A stretch of 52,349 nucleotides of DNA, from the NCBI GenBank assembly GCA_030613615.1, contig JAUWLR010000003.1:1-52349 (forward strand), in the 5' to 3' direction. Positions 19,082-27,480 of the stretch are shown here, piece by piece. Origin of the DNA: Candidatus Eiseniibacteriota bacterium. Its GTDB lineage: Bacteria > Joyebacterota > Joyebacteria > Joyebacterales > Joyebacteraceae. How positions within the stretch are numbered: position 1 is the first letter of the stretch; every line of letters begins with the position of its first letter. The notes under the pieces were generated by a model. That model did no database searches, was not told the DNA's origin, and saw only the letters and a list, made by a program, of their open reading frames with translations. Both the position numbers and the translations under genes were made by a program.

Positions 19082-19375
19082 CTATTCCCGCGGCTTGAGC
19101 ACGACGACCGTCGCGCCCCATCCTCCGCCGCCGTGCCCCGCCGACGAATGGGAGACAACGTCCGGCAGCCGGTCGAGTATCGCGTGCACCGTACGTCTCA
19201 GAGCGCCGGTCCCCTTCCCGTGGATGATCCTCACCTCCAGGATGCCGCGCTCCCGACAGGACTCGAGGTAGTCGGGCACGAGTTCCTTGATGTCACCGGG
19301 CCTGAACGTATGGAGGTCGAGCGTCCCGTCGATGGGAAGCTCCGTATGGCCCGCCCGGTTCGCGAGGTCGCTCAT
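19082..19375 (-). CDS. Smr-domain protein
   Basis: DGTLDLHTFRPGDIKELVPDYLESCRERGILEVRIIHGKGTGALRRTVHAIL; start at 19375 preceded by GGAGGGG. Confidence 0.88.
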   Translation of the reverse strand: MSDLANRAGHTELPIDGTLDLHTFRPGDIKELVPDYLESCRERGILEVRIIHGKGTGALRRTVHAILDRLPDVVSHSSAGHGGGGWGATVVVLKPRE

Positions 19376-19442
19376 GCGTGCCCCTCCAGAGCCCGCGGGG
19401 TCGCTCGCGGGGCTCACCCCGAACCACGGGACGCCGTGCCGG

Positions 19443-19868
19443 CTAGTCATCCGACCCGGTGACCCGCCGCCTCTGCTTCTTGGCCCTGCTCTTGCGCCGC
19501 TTCGTATCGAGGCGCCTCTCCTTCGAGGCACGCGTCGGCTTCGTACGCTTCCTCGGCTTCGGCCTCACGGCCGCCCGCCGGATGAGCTCCACCAGCCTCT
19601 CGCGCGCGTCCTGCCGGTTCTTGAGCTGCGTCCGGAACTGCCTGGCGTCGAGGACGATCTCGCCGCTGTCCGTCATGCGCTTCCCCGCAAGGCGGATGAG
19701 GCGTTCGCGGACGTCGTCAGGAAGCGAGGGCGAGTTCGCGACGTCGAACCTGAGCTGGACGGCCGTCGAGACCTTGTTGACGTTCTGGCCGCCCGGCCCG
19801 GAGGCGCGAACGAACACCTCCCGTATCTCGTCCTCGTTTATGGAGATGCTGCGCGTTATCCGGATCAC
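19443..19868 (-). CDS. arfB: Peptidyl-tRNA hydrolase/rescue factor ArfB (YaeJ-like)
   Basis: VFVRASGPGGQNVNKVSTAVQLRFD (GGQ motif) and strongly basic C-terminal tail. Confidence 0.95.
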   Translation of the reverse strand: MIRITRSISINEDEIREVFVRASGPGGQNVNKVSTAVQLRFDVANSPSLPDDVRERLIRLAGKRMTDSGEIVLDARQFRTQLKNRQDARERLVELIRRAAVRPKPRKRTKPTRASKERRLDTKRRKSRAKKQRRRVTGSDD

Positions 19869-19897
19869 GTGTCTACCCGTGCGTGCTCGTCACGCCC

Positions 19898-20470
19898 CTA
19901 CCCGTGCATCTTCTTGAGAAGCCAGGCCATGTTCTCACCCAGCACCTTCATCGTCTCGACGCCCTCGTCGTCCTCCTCGACTTCCCCCTTCTCGCGGCCT
20001 ATCCCTAAGTTCCAGTAGATAGAACCCGGCACGACCATCTGACCAATGAGGAAGAAGTGGTTCATCGAATCGAACGCGTGGATGCTCCCCGCCCGCCGGA
20101 CGGCGACGACGGCGGCGCCGACCTTGCGCCTGAACATGTGCCCGTTCACTCGCGCGACCAGCCCCGCCCGGTCGATGAGCGCCTTCATCTCGGACGTGAC
20201 ATCAGCGAAGTAAGTGGGCGACGCCAGGATGATGCCGTCCGAGTCCATCATCTTCTCGATGCACTCGTTCGCCACGTCGTCGACCGCGCAGCGCCCGTCC
20301 TTGTTCTTGACGCACCCGAAACAGGCCGCGCATCCACGGATCTTCCTGCCCCCCAGCTGGTAGAGCTCCGTCTCGATGCCCTCCTGCTCGAGTGCGCTGA
20401 ACACGTGGCGAATCAGGTGTGCGGTGTTGCCGTCCATCCTGGGACTGCCGTTGAACGCCGTGACCTTCAC
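19898..20470 (-). CDS. Flavodoxin-fold NADPH-dependent FMN reductase/iron-sulfur flavoprotein-like
   Basis: MKVTAFNGSPRMDGNTAHLIRHV and compact Cys motif GCAACFGCVKNKDGRC. Confidence 0.88.
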   Translation of the reverse strand: MKVTAFNGSPRMDGNTAHLIRHVFSALEQEGIETELYQLGGRKIRGCAACFGCVKNKDGRCAVDDVANECIEKMMDSDGIILASPTYFADVTSEMKALIDRAGLVARVNGHMFRRKVGAAVVAVRRAGSIHAFDSMNHFFLIGQMVVPGSIYWNLGIGREKGEVEEDDEGVETMKVLGENMAWLLKKMHG

Positions 20471-20543
20471 GCGATTCCCCCCTGTGTCTGTGCCTGCCGG
20501 CTCGTGTCACCGCCCGTATCCGACCGCAGACCGCGGCCGCGCG

Positions 20544-21134
20544 TCAGATCCTTCGCGCCAGAAGCACTCCTTCCCCCACCGGCGTGACCATCGTGTCCAT
20601 CCGCTCGTCGCTCTCCGCGCGGTCCAGGAACCCGGACAGGTCCCCCGCGTGGCTGATGACGTTGTCGGCCACCAGGAGCCCGCCGCTCACCATCTTGGGG
20701 ATCACTGCCTCGTAGCACTCCTCGTAGAAGTGCTTCTCCACATCGAGGAAGCAGAACGCGATGTCGCTCTGCCCGCCGAGCTCCTCCCTGGCATCTCCGG
20801 AAACGATGCTGACTATGTCGTCCACGCCCGCCTTCCGGAACGTCTCCGTCGCGAGCGCCACCTTCTCCTCTGCGATCTCGAAGGTCGTGAGCCCGCGCCC
20901 GAGCGCGCGGCAGGCCAGGGATATCCAGAGCGCGGAGTAGCCACCGCTCGTGCCTATGTCGATGAGCTCGCCTTCAGGGGCGGTCGCCGCGATGAGTGCC
21001 AGAAAGCGGCCCGTCCCCGAGGGAATCTGTCTCAGTCGATCGAAGTGCGCCATGGCCCCGCGCCTTTCGATCGAGTCCATCTGTTCAAGCTCGCGCATGC
21101 AAGCCAGCACCTCGCCAGGGATCTGGTGAAACAC
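20544..21134 (-). CDS. Class I SAM-dependent O-methyltransferase
   Basis: GELIDIGTSGGYSALWISLACRALGRGLTTFEI...DIAFCFLDVEKHFYEECYEAVIPKMVSGGLLVADNV. Confidence 0.85.
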   Translation of the reverse strand: MFHQIPGEVLACMRELEQMDSIERRGAMAHFDRLRQIPSGTGRFLALIAATAPEGELIDIGTSGGYSALWISLACRALGRGLTTFEIAEEKVALATETFRKAGVDDIVSIVSGDAREELGGQSDIAFCFLDVEKHFYEECYEAVIPKMVSGGLLVADNVISHAGDLSGFLDRAESDERMDTMVTPVGEGVLLARRI

Positions 21135-21199
21135 GTGTGTCCTCCCGTCGAGTCAGCACAGTGAAGTCGCGACCAGCATGTCCGGAGTATACACGAACA

Positions 21200-21892
21200 T
21201 CACTGCTTTGCGGCCTTGCGGCGCAGCTTCTCCTGCACCTTCTCTCCTCTAAGCTCCTTCAGCGCGTCCGCCGCGATCCACCGCGCGGCCTTCGAGTCCA
21301 GCGTCGCGATTCTTTCGGCGGTGTCGATGGCCTTCCGGTTCAGAGTCAGGTTCCGCTTCCCTATCTGCCTCAGAGCCCAGTTGACCGCCTTCTTCACGAA
21401 GTTGCGCTCGTCCGTGGCGCCTCCGCGAATCACCGTGAGGTACCGTGCGAAGCGCGAGTCAGGCGCCTTCTTGTCGTGTACGGCCAGCACGGCCATCATT
21501 GCGAAGCCCGCCCGTCTGACAAACTCCTCTTCGCGCGCGGTCCATTCCTGTGCCTTGGCGTGCGCGAGCTCGGTCTTCCTGAAGAGGTTGTTGCAGCACT
21601 GGTCACAGATGCCCCACGAGTCGAAGTCGCGCACCCAGCGCTTCATCTGCTTCTCCGTGACGCACGCGGGTTCGTCCACCAGCGGGGCGATAATGCGCGC
21701 CTCGTGGCAGCCGGACTTCCAGAGTTCGGCCGCGAGTCCGTGGTCCCTCCCCGCCTCTTTCGCGATCGATCTGAGCATCGGCACCGGAACGCCGAACGTG
21801 TTCTCCGGGTTGATGCCGAACCTGGCCATGCCCTCGACGTTCTTCGGGTTCGCGAGCTTTCTCAGGCGGGCGAGTATCTGTTCACTTGTCAC
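21200..21892 (-). CDS. DNA alkylation repair (AlkD-type) HEAT-like protein
   Basis: (GTG start) VTSEQILARLRKLANPKNVEGMARFGINPENTFGVPVPMLRSIAKEAGRDHGLAAELW...ACVTEKQMKRWVRDFDSWGICDQ. Confidence 0.88.
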   Translation of the reverse strand: MTSEQILARLRKLANPKNVEGMARFGINPENTFGVPVPMLRSIAKEAGRDHGLAAELWKSGCHEARIIAPLVDEPACVTEKQMKRWVRDFDSWGICDQCCNNLFRKTELAHAKAQEWTAREEEFVRRAGFAMMAVLAVHDKKAPDSRFARYLTVIRGGATDERNFVKKAVNWALRQIGKRNLTLNRKAIDTAERIATLDSKAARWIAADALKELRGEKVQEKLRRKAAKQ

Positions 21893-22017
21893 GCCCGGTC
21901 GCTCCTGCTCTGAGTGAGTGCGCTGCGGTCGATGCTGAGCGAAGGCGACTCTCCGCGAGAGCCGCTCACGCGAGATTAGCACATCTGGACCCGGCGGCCA
22001 CGGGGGACGGTCGCTCC

Positions 22018-22047
22018 TTGCCACAGCACGGGGACGTGTGGTATAAT
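22018..22047 (+). promoter_or_regulatory. Putative sigma70-type promoter upstream of the first C1 peptidase
   Basis: TTGCCA (22018-22023), 18-nt spacer, consensus TATAAT (22042-22047), 48 nt before the ATG at 22095. Confidence 0.6.
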
Positions 22048-22094
22048 TGGTGGAGAAGTCTATTGGACCTGCCTACTTGAGGAAGGGGACCGCA

Positions 22095-24560
22095 ATGCTC
22101 CCGCGCAAGCCGCTCCTGAGTCTGTCTCTCGTACTTCTGATCCTCTCGATCGCTTCTCTGTCCGTCGCCCAGCTTCCCTCCTCGTTCGACCTGAGGGACG
22201 TGGGTGGTGAGGACTTCGTCACCTCGGTCAAGTCGCAGACCGGAGGGACGTGCTGGACCTTCGGCGCAATGGCCGCCATGGAGGGCAACCTCCTGATGAC
22301 CGGGGCCTGGGCCGGAAACGGCGAGACGGGCGAGCCGAACCTCGCCGAGTACCATCTGGACTGGTGGAACGGCTTCAACGAGCACAACAACGACGACAGG
22401 ATCCCGCCCGCAGGCGGCGGACTCGTGGTTCACCAGGGCGGCGACTACCGGGTGACGTCCGCGTACACCACCCGCAGCGAGGGAGCGGTGAGGGACGTGG
22501 ACGGGCAGTCCTACACGACGCCTCCCGCCAGGTCCGCCTCGAGCTTCCACTACTACTATGCGCGGGACATCGAGTGGTACGACGCGGGCGCCGATCTCTC
22601 CAACATCGACGTCCTCAAGGAAGCCGTCATGAACCACGGCGTGATGGGAACCGCGCTCTGCTACGACGGCTCCTTCATGTCCAACTACATACACTACCAG
22701 CCACCGTCGAGTCCTCTCGAGCCCAACCACGCCGTGGCCATCGTAGGCTGGGACAACGACAAGGCCACGCAGGCGCCGAACCCGGGCGCCTGGCTCTGCA
22801 AGAACAGCTGGGGAGACGGTTGGGGCCTCGACGGGTACTTCTGGATCTCATACTACGACAAGTGCGCGGGGCACCATCCGCAGATGGGCGCGGTGTCGTT
22901 CCAGAACGTGGAGCCCATGCAGTATGACCGTGTCTACTCGCACGATTACCACGGATGGCGTGACACGAAGACCGACGCGAGCGAGGCCTTCAATACGTTC
23001 ACGGACGCGGGAGACGAGCTGCTGACGAGCGTCAGCTTCTTCACCGCGGCGGACGACGTCGTCTACACGGTCGTCGTCTACGACGAGTTCACGAGCGGGG
23101 CGCTCTCGGGGCTGCTGGCGACCAAATCCGGTACGCTCACGCACGGCGGTTTCCACACGGTGGACCTGGACGCTCCGGTTCCACTCTCGCCCGGCGACGA
23201 TTTCTGCGTCTACGTCGAACTCTCTCAGGGCGGTCATGCGTTCGACAGGACCTCTGACGTTCCGGTCCTGCTGGGTGCGAGATACCGCGTCATCGTGGAG
23301 TCAGCGGCGCGCGCCGGCGAGAGCTACTTCTGGAGCGGGGTCTCGTGGGTCGACCTGACGACCGAAGACGAGACCGCGAACTTCTGCATCAAGGCTCTGA
23401 CGAAGAACGTGGGGCTGAACGTCTCCCCGGACGAGGGCCTGCGAGCCGACGGACCTGTCGGCGGACCGTTCTCACCAGGCAGCGCATCCTACACCTTCGA
23501 GTACCGCGGCGCGTCGGCGATCGACTACGAGGTGACGGTCGACCCGTGGATCGACTGGCTGACGCTCTCGGGCGACACCGGTGGGACGCTCCCGCCCGAC
23601 ACGCCCGCTTCTGTTCTCGTCGAGTTCAATGTCAACGCGGCGTCCCTGCCCGAGGGAACACACTCCGCGACCGTCTACTTCACGAACCTGACGGACCACA
23701 CCGGCGACACGACGCGCGAGGTGTCGCTGTCGATCGGTGACGCGAGCAAGCGCTACGAGTGGACGCTCGACACCGACCCGGGGTGGACCTGCGACGGCGA
23801 ATGGGAGCACGGGCAGCCGACCGGTGGAGGCGGCCAGTACGGGTACCCGGATCCCACGAGCGGACACACGGGCGTCAACGTCTACGGCTACAACCTCAAC
23901 GGCGACTACCCGAACAGCATGACCGAGGAGATGCACCTGACGAGCGGGGCGATCGACTGCTCCGACCTGGGCGCTGTCAGTCTGAGGTTCTGGCGCGGGC
24001 TCGGCGTGGAAAGCCCGGACTACGACCACGCATACGTGCGCGTCAGCAACGACGGCGCGGACTGGGTGACCGTATGGGAGAACACAGAGGAGATCACCGA
24101 CAACAGCTGGACACAGATGGAGCTCGACATCTCCGCTGTCGCGGACGGAGAGGAGACGGTGTATCTGCGCTGGACCATGGGCGAGACTGACCCCGGATGG
24201 AGATACTGCGGCTGGAACATCGACGACATCGAGATCTGGGGCCTCGATCTGATCCTGACCGGTGTCGATGACGAGCACGTCTTCGCGGCGAGGCTGGATC
24301 CGGCCAGGCCGAACCCCTTCAACCCGGTGACGACCATCGCGTTCGCGCTGCCCGAGGCAGGGCCCGCGAGACTCGCGGTCTACGACGTGAGCGGACGGCT
24401 GGTTGCTGTGCTCGCGGAGGGTGTGCACGAAGCCGGTGAGCACGAGGCCGTGTGGAACGGCAGGGACACGGCGGGCAGACAGCTCGGTTCCGGTGTCTAC
24501 TTCGTCCGCCTCGAGACCGCGGGCTCCGTGTCGACCAGGAAGATGGTCATGGTCAAGTAG
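22095..24560 (+). CDS. Secreted papain-like (C1) peptidase with FlgD/T9SS-type C-terminal domain, paralog A
   Basis: Signal peptide; SFDLRDVGGEDFVTSVKSQTGGTCWTFGAMAAMEGNLL (Cys), EPNHAVAIVGWDN (His), WLCKNSWGDGWGLDGYFWISYYD (Asn); C-term PARPNPFNPVTTIAFALPEAGPARLAVYDVSGRLV...GVYFVRLETAGSVSTRKMVMVK. Confidence 0.92.
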   Translation: MLPRKPLLSLSLVLLILSIASLSVAQLPSSFDLRDVGGEDFVTSVKSQTGGTCWTFGAMAAMEGNLLMTGAWAGNGETGEPNLAEYHLDWWNGFNEHNNDDRIPPAGGGLVVHQGGDYRVTSAYTTRSEGAVRDVDGQSYTTPPARSASSFHYYYARDIEWYDAGADLSNIDVLKEAVMNHGVMGTALCYDGSFMSNYIHYQPPSSPLEPNHAVAIVGWDNDKATQAPNPGAWLCKNSWGDGWGLDGYFWISYYDKCAGHHPQMGAVSFQNVEPMQYDRVYSHDYHGWRDTKTDASEAFNTFTDAGDELLTSVSFFTAADDVVYTVVVYDEFTSGALSGLLATKSGTLTHGGFHTVDLDAPVPLSPGDDFCVYVELSQGGHAFDRTSDVPVLLGARYRVIVESAARAGESYFWSGVSWVDLTTEDETANFCIKALTKNVGLNVSPDEGLRADGPVGGPFSPGSASYTFEYRGASAIDYEVTVDPWIDWLTLSGDTGGTLPPDTPASVLVEFNVNAASLPEGTHSATVYFTNLTDHTGDTTREVSLSIGDASKRYEWTLDTDPGWTCDGEWEHGQPTGGGGQYGYPDPTSGHTGVNVYGYNLNGDYPNSMTEEMHLTSGAIDCSDLGAVSLRFWRGLGVESPDYDHAYVRVSNDGADWVTVWENTEEITDNSWTQMELDISAVADGEETVYLRWTMGETDPGWRYCGWNIDDIEIWGLDLILTGVDDEHVFAARLDPARPNPFNPVTTIAFALPEAGPARLAVYDVSGRLVAVLAEGVHEAGEHEAVWNGRDTAGRQLGSGVYFVRLETAGSVSTRKMVMVK

Positions 24561-24619
24561 CACCGCCACGACCGCGCCTGATGAAGGCGGAACAGCGGCA
24601 GGGAACGAGAACCGGACAG

Positions 24620-24652
24620 GAGGGGCGGGACCCGCCGTGGGATCCGCCCCTC
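24620..24652. terminator. GC-rich stem-loop after paralog A (possible terminator, no U-tract)
   Basis: GAGGGGCGG ... CCGCCCCTC inverted repeat about 60 bp after the stop codon. Confidence 0.4.
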
Positions 24653-24663
24653 AGTTCATCCGC

Positions 24664-24758
24664 GACGCCGTTCCGCTTGCCGCCGCATCCGGGCCGACGC
24701 CGTTCCGCTTGCCGATGCGTCCAAGCCGACGCCGTTCCGCTTGCCGATGCGTCCAGGG
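24664..24758. repeat. Three contiguous 32-bp tandem repeats between the two C1 peptidase genes
   Basis: Units at 24664, 24696 and 24728: GACGCCGTTCCGCTTGCCG[CCGCATCCGGGCC / ATGCGTCCAAGCC / ATGCGTCCAGG]. Confidence 0.9.
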
Positions 24759-24895
24759 TGTAGTAGATTGTACGTAACCGGACTCACATGTGAACGCCCT
24801 CCAGGCGGCCCTGCTGCTCGACCCTGCGGGGCCGAATTCGAGTCCGCGGGCCACGAGTATCCGCGTGTCTTCGCCACCCATCATGAGGATTCCAG

Positions 24896-27388
24896 ATGAG
24901 ACACAGGCGTCAGGCGCTCAGAATCACCGCACAGGCGGCGCTCGCCGCGGCTCTGGCCGTGGCCGCGGTGTGGGCAGCCGCCGGGAACGCTTCGGCTCAG
25001 CTGCCGAGCTCGTTCAACCTCAGGAACGTCGGCGGCGAGAATTACGTCACCAGCGTCAAGGAGCAGACCGGGGGCACCTGCTGGACGCATGCGGCCATGG
25101 CCGCGATAGAGAGCAATCTCCTGATGACGGGGGCCTGGGAGGAGAACGGTGAGGACGGAGAACCCGACCTCGCCGAGTACCACCTCGACTGGTGGAACGG
25201 GTTCAACCTCGAGTTCAACGAGGACGAGGCCAATCCCGAGAACCCCTCGGACGGCGTCGAGGTCCACGCCGGAGGCGACTACCTCATGACGTCCGCGTAC
25301 ACCTCCCGGGGCGACGGCGCGGTCCGGAACTCAGACGGGCAGGAGTACAACTACCCGCCGGACAGAAGCTCGCCCGACTACCACGTCTACTACGCTCGCG
25401 ACATCGTCTGGCTGACCGCCGGCGAAGACCTCTCGAGCATCGACGTCGTCAAGCAGGCCGTGATGGACCACGGGATCGTCGCGACATGCCTTCACTCCGA
25501 TGAGATGTTCATGGAGTCCTTCACACACTACCAGCCGCCCGACTCGTCGCTGGAGCCCAACCACGCGGTCTCCATCGTGGGTTGGGACGACGGCAGGCCC
25601 ACTCAGGCGCCGCACCTGGGCGCGTGGCTCGTCAAGAACAGCTGGGGGGACGACTGGGGAAACCAAGGCTACTTCTGGATCTCATACTACGACAAGCACG
25701 CGTGCAAGCAGCCGGAGATGGGCGCCGTTTCGTTCCAGAACGTAGAGCTTCAGGACTACGGCCACATCTACCACCACGATTACCACGGATGGCGCGACAC
25801 GATGGATGACGTCGACGAGGCGTTCAACGCCTTCACGATGACCGGCGACGAGATGGTCAGAGCTGTGAGTTTCTACGTGGCGGCCGACAGCGTGGACTAC
25901 ACGGTCAGGCTCTTCGACACGTTCGAGGAAGGGGTGCTCGCAGACGAGCTTGCGTCTACGTTCGGGACGTTCGAGCGGAAGGGGTTCCACACAGTGGACC
26001 TGGGCGTGCCGGTCGCGTTCTCGGCGGGCGATGACTTTCACGTTTACCTCCAGCTGTCACGCGGCGGGCACCCTTACGACACGACCAGCGAGGTCAACGT
26101 ACTCCTGGGTGCCAGCTATCGCGCGATCGTCCAGTCGTCGGCGAGCCCCGGCGAGAGCTACTACCGCGAGGACGACGCCTGGGTCGACCTCACGGACTAC
26201 GACGCCGCGGCCAACTTCTGCATCAAGGCCCTGACCGATGACCTCTCGTTCCTTATCGACCCACTCGGAGGCATCCAATCACAGGGTCCCGCGGGCGGTC
26301 CGTTCTCGCCCGACAGCGTGCGCTACGAGTTCGTGTACCACGGCGCGGAGGCGGTAGCGTATGAGATTACCGTCGATCCTCCGGTCAGTTGGCTGACTCT
26401 CGTTGGGAACACGGAGGGCACGCTCGAGACAGACGTCCCGACAGAGGTCACGGTCGTGGTGAACGCAGACGCGGCCGAGTTGGAGCCGGGCGTGCACAGG
26501 GCGCGGGTCGTCTTCGAGATCGGGTCGGAGTACCTGGGCGACGTGTTCCGGGAAGTCACGCTCTCCGTCGGCGACCGGGTCCCCCGCTACCAGTGGATGT
26601 TCGACGAAGACCCCGGCTGGACCTGCGAGGGGCTGTGGGGGTTCGGCCAGCCCACCGGCGGCGGTGGACAGAACGGAGCGCCGGATCCGACGAGCGGGCA
26701 CACGGGCGACTACGTCTGCGGATACAACTTGAACGGTGACTACCCGAACGGGATGTCCGAGGAGCACCTCACGACCGGTCCCATCGACTGCTCCGAATTC
26801 GTGCTGACGCGGTTGAGCTTCTGGCGATGGCTGGGCGTGGAGGTACCGCGTTTCGACGAGGCCCGGGTCAGCATCAGCACGGACGGCGAGTACTGGACGA
26901 CGGTGTGGGCGAACGAGTACGAGGTGACGGACCACGAGTGGACCTTGGTCGAACTAGATGTCTCCGGCGTCGCGGACGGCCAAGAGACGGTCTACCTCCG
27001 CTGGACGATGGGCGAGACGGACCTCACGGATCACTACTGCGGGTGGAACATCGACGACGTCGAGATACTCGCATACGACCTCGTTCCGCCCGACATCGAG
27101 GAGCCCGTGACCGAGCTCAAGTTGAGCCCGGCGCGGCCGAACCCATTCTGCAACGAGACGACCATCGCGTTCCTGCTGCCGGCAGAGGGCGCGGCGACCG
27201 TGTCCGTCTACGACGTGGCGGGACGTCTGCTCAGAACCCTTTCGGTGGAGCGCTACGGCGCCGGCCTGAACGAGAGGGTGTGGGACGGGACCGACGCCGA
27301 CGGCAACGAAGTCGCGTCCGGCGTCTACTTCGTGCGGGTCACGGCTGGTGGCGAGTCTGCGACCGGGAAGGTCGTGCTCGTGAGGTAG
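24896..27388 (+). CDS. Secreted papain-like (C1) peptidase with FlgD/T9SS-type C-terminal domain, paralog B
   Basis: Collinear with paralog A: SFNLRNVGGENYVTSVKEQTGGTCWTHAAMAAIESNLL, EPNHAVSIVGWDDG, WLVKNSWGDDWGNQGYFWISYYDKHA; C-term ...GVYFVRVTAGGESATGKVVLVR. Confidence 0.92.
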   Translation: MRHRRQALRITAQAALAAALAVAAVWAAAGNASAQLPSSFNLRNVGGENYVTSVKEQTGGTCWTHAAMAAIESNLLMTGAWEENGEDGEPDLAEYHLDWWNGFNLEFNEDEANPENPSDGVEVHAGGDYLMTSAYTSRGDGAVRNSDGQEYNYPPDRSSPDYHVYYARDIVWLTAGEDLSSIDVVKQAVMDHGIVATCLHSDEMFMESFTHYQPPDSSLEPNHAVSIVGWDDGRPTQAPHLGAWLVKNSWGDDWGNQGYFWISYYDKHACKQPEMGAVSFQNVELQDYGHIYHHDYHGWRDTMDDVDEAFNAFTMTGDEMVRAVSFYVAADSVDYTVRLFDTFEEGVLADELASTFGTFERKGFHTVDLGVPVAFSAGDDFHVYLQLSRGGHPYDTTSEVNVLLGASYRAIVQSSASPGESYYREDDAWVDLTDYDAAANFCIKALTDDLSFLIDPLGGIQSQGPAGGPFSPDSVRYEFVYHGAEAVAYEITVDPPVSWLTLVGNTEGTLETDVPTEVTVVVNADAAELEPGVHRARVVFEIGSEYLGDVFREVTLSVGDRVPRYQWMFDEDPGWTCEGLWGFGQPTGGGGQNGAPDPTSGHTGDYVCGYNLNGDYPNGMSEEHLTTGPIDCSEFVLTRLSFWRWLGVEVPRFDEARVSISTDGEYWTTVWANEYEVTDHEWTLVELDVSGVADGQETVYLRWTMGETDLTDHYCGWNIDDVEILAYDLVPPDIEEPVTELKLSPARPNPFCNETTIAFLLPAEGAATVSVYDVAGRLLRTLSVERYGAGLNERVWDGTDADGNEVASGVYFVRVTAGGESATGKVVLVR

Positions 27389-27420
27389 CCGTCGCGCTGC
27401 AGAGTCGACTGATGTAGAGA

Positions 27421-27449
27421 GGGGCCCGGATCTCGGTCCGGGCCCCTTT
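27421..27449. terminator. Intrinsic terminator between convergent genes
   Basis: Perfect 10-bp stem GGGGCCCGGA-TCTCGG-TCCGGGCCCC followed by TTT, 33 bp after paralog B's stop. Confidence 0.75.
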
Positions 27450-27480
27450 GCTTTCACCGCGTGTCTCCGGGATCACTGCG

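Noticed and set aside
24664-24758. Possible mini-CRISPR (three 32-bp repeats)
   Set aside because: Units are directly contiguous with no spacers, and no cas genes are nearby.
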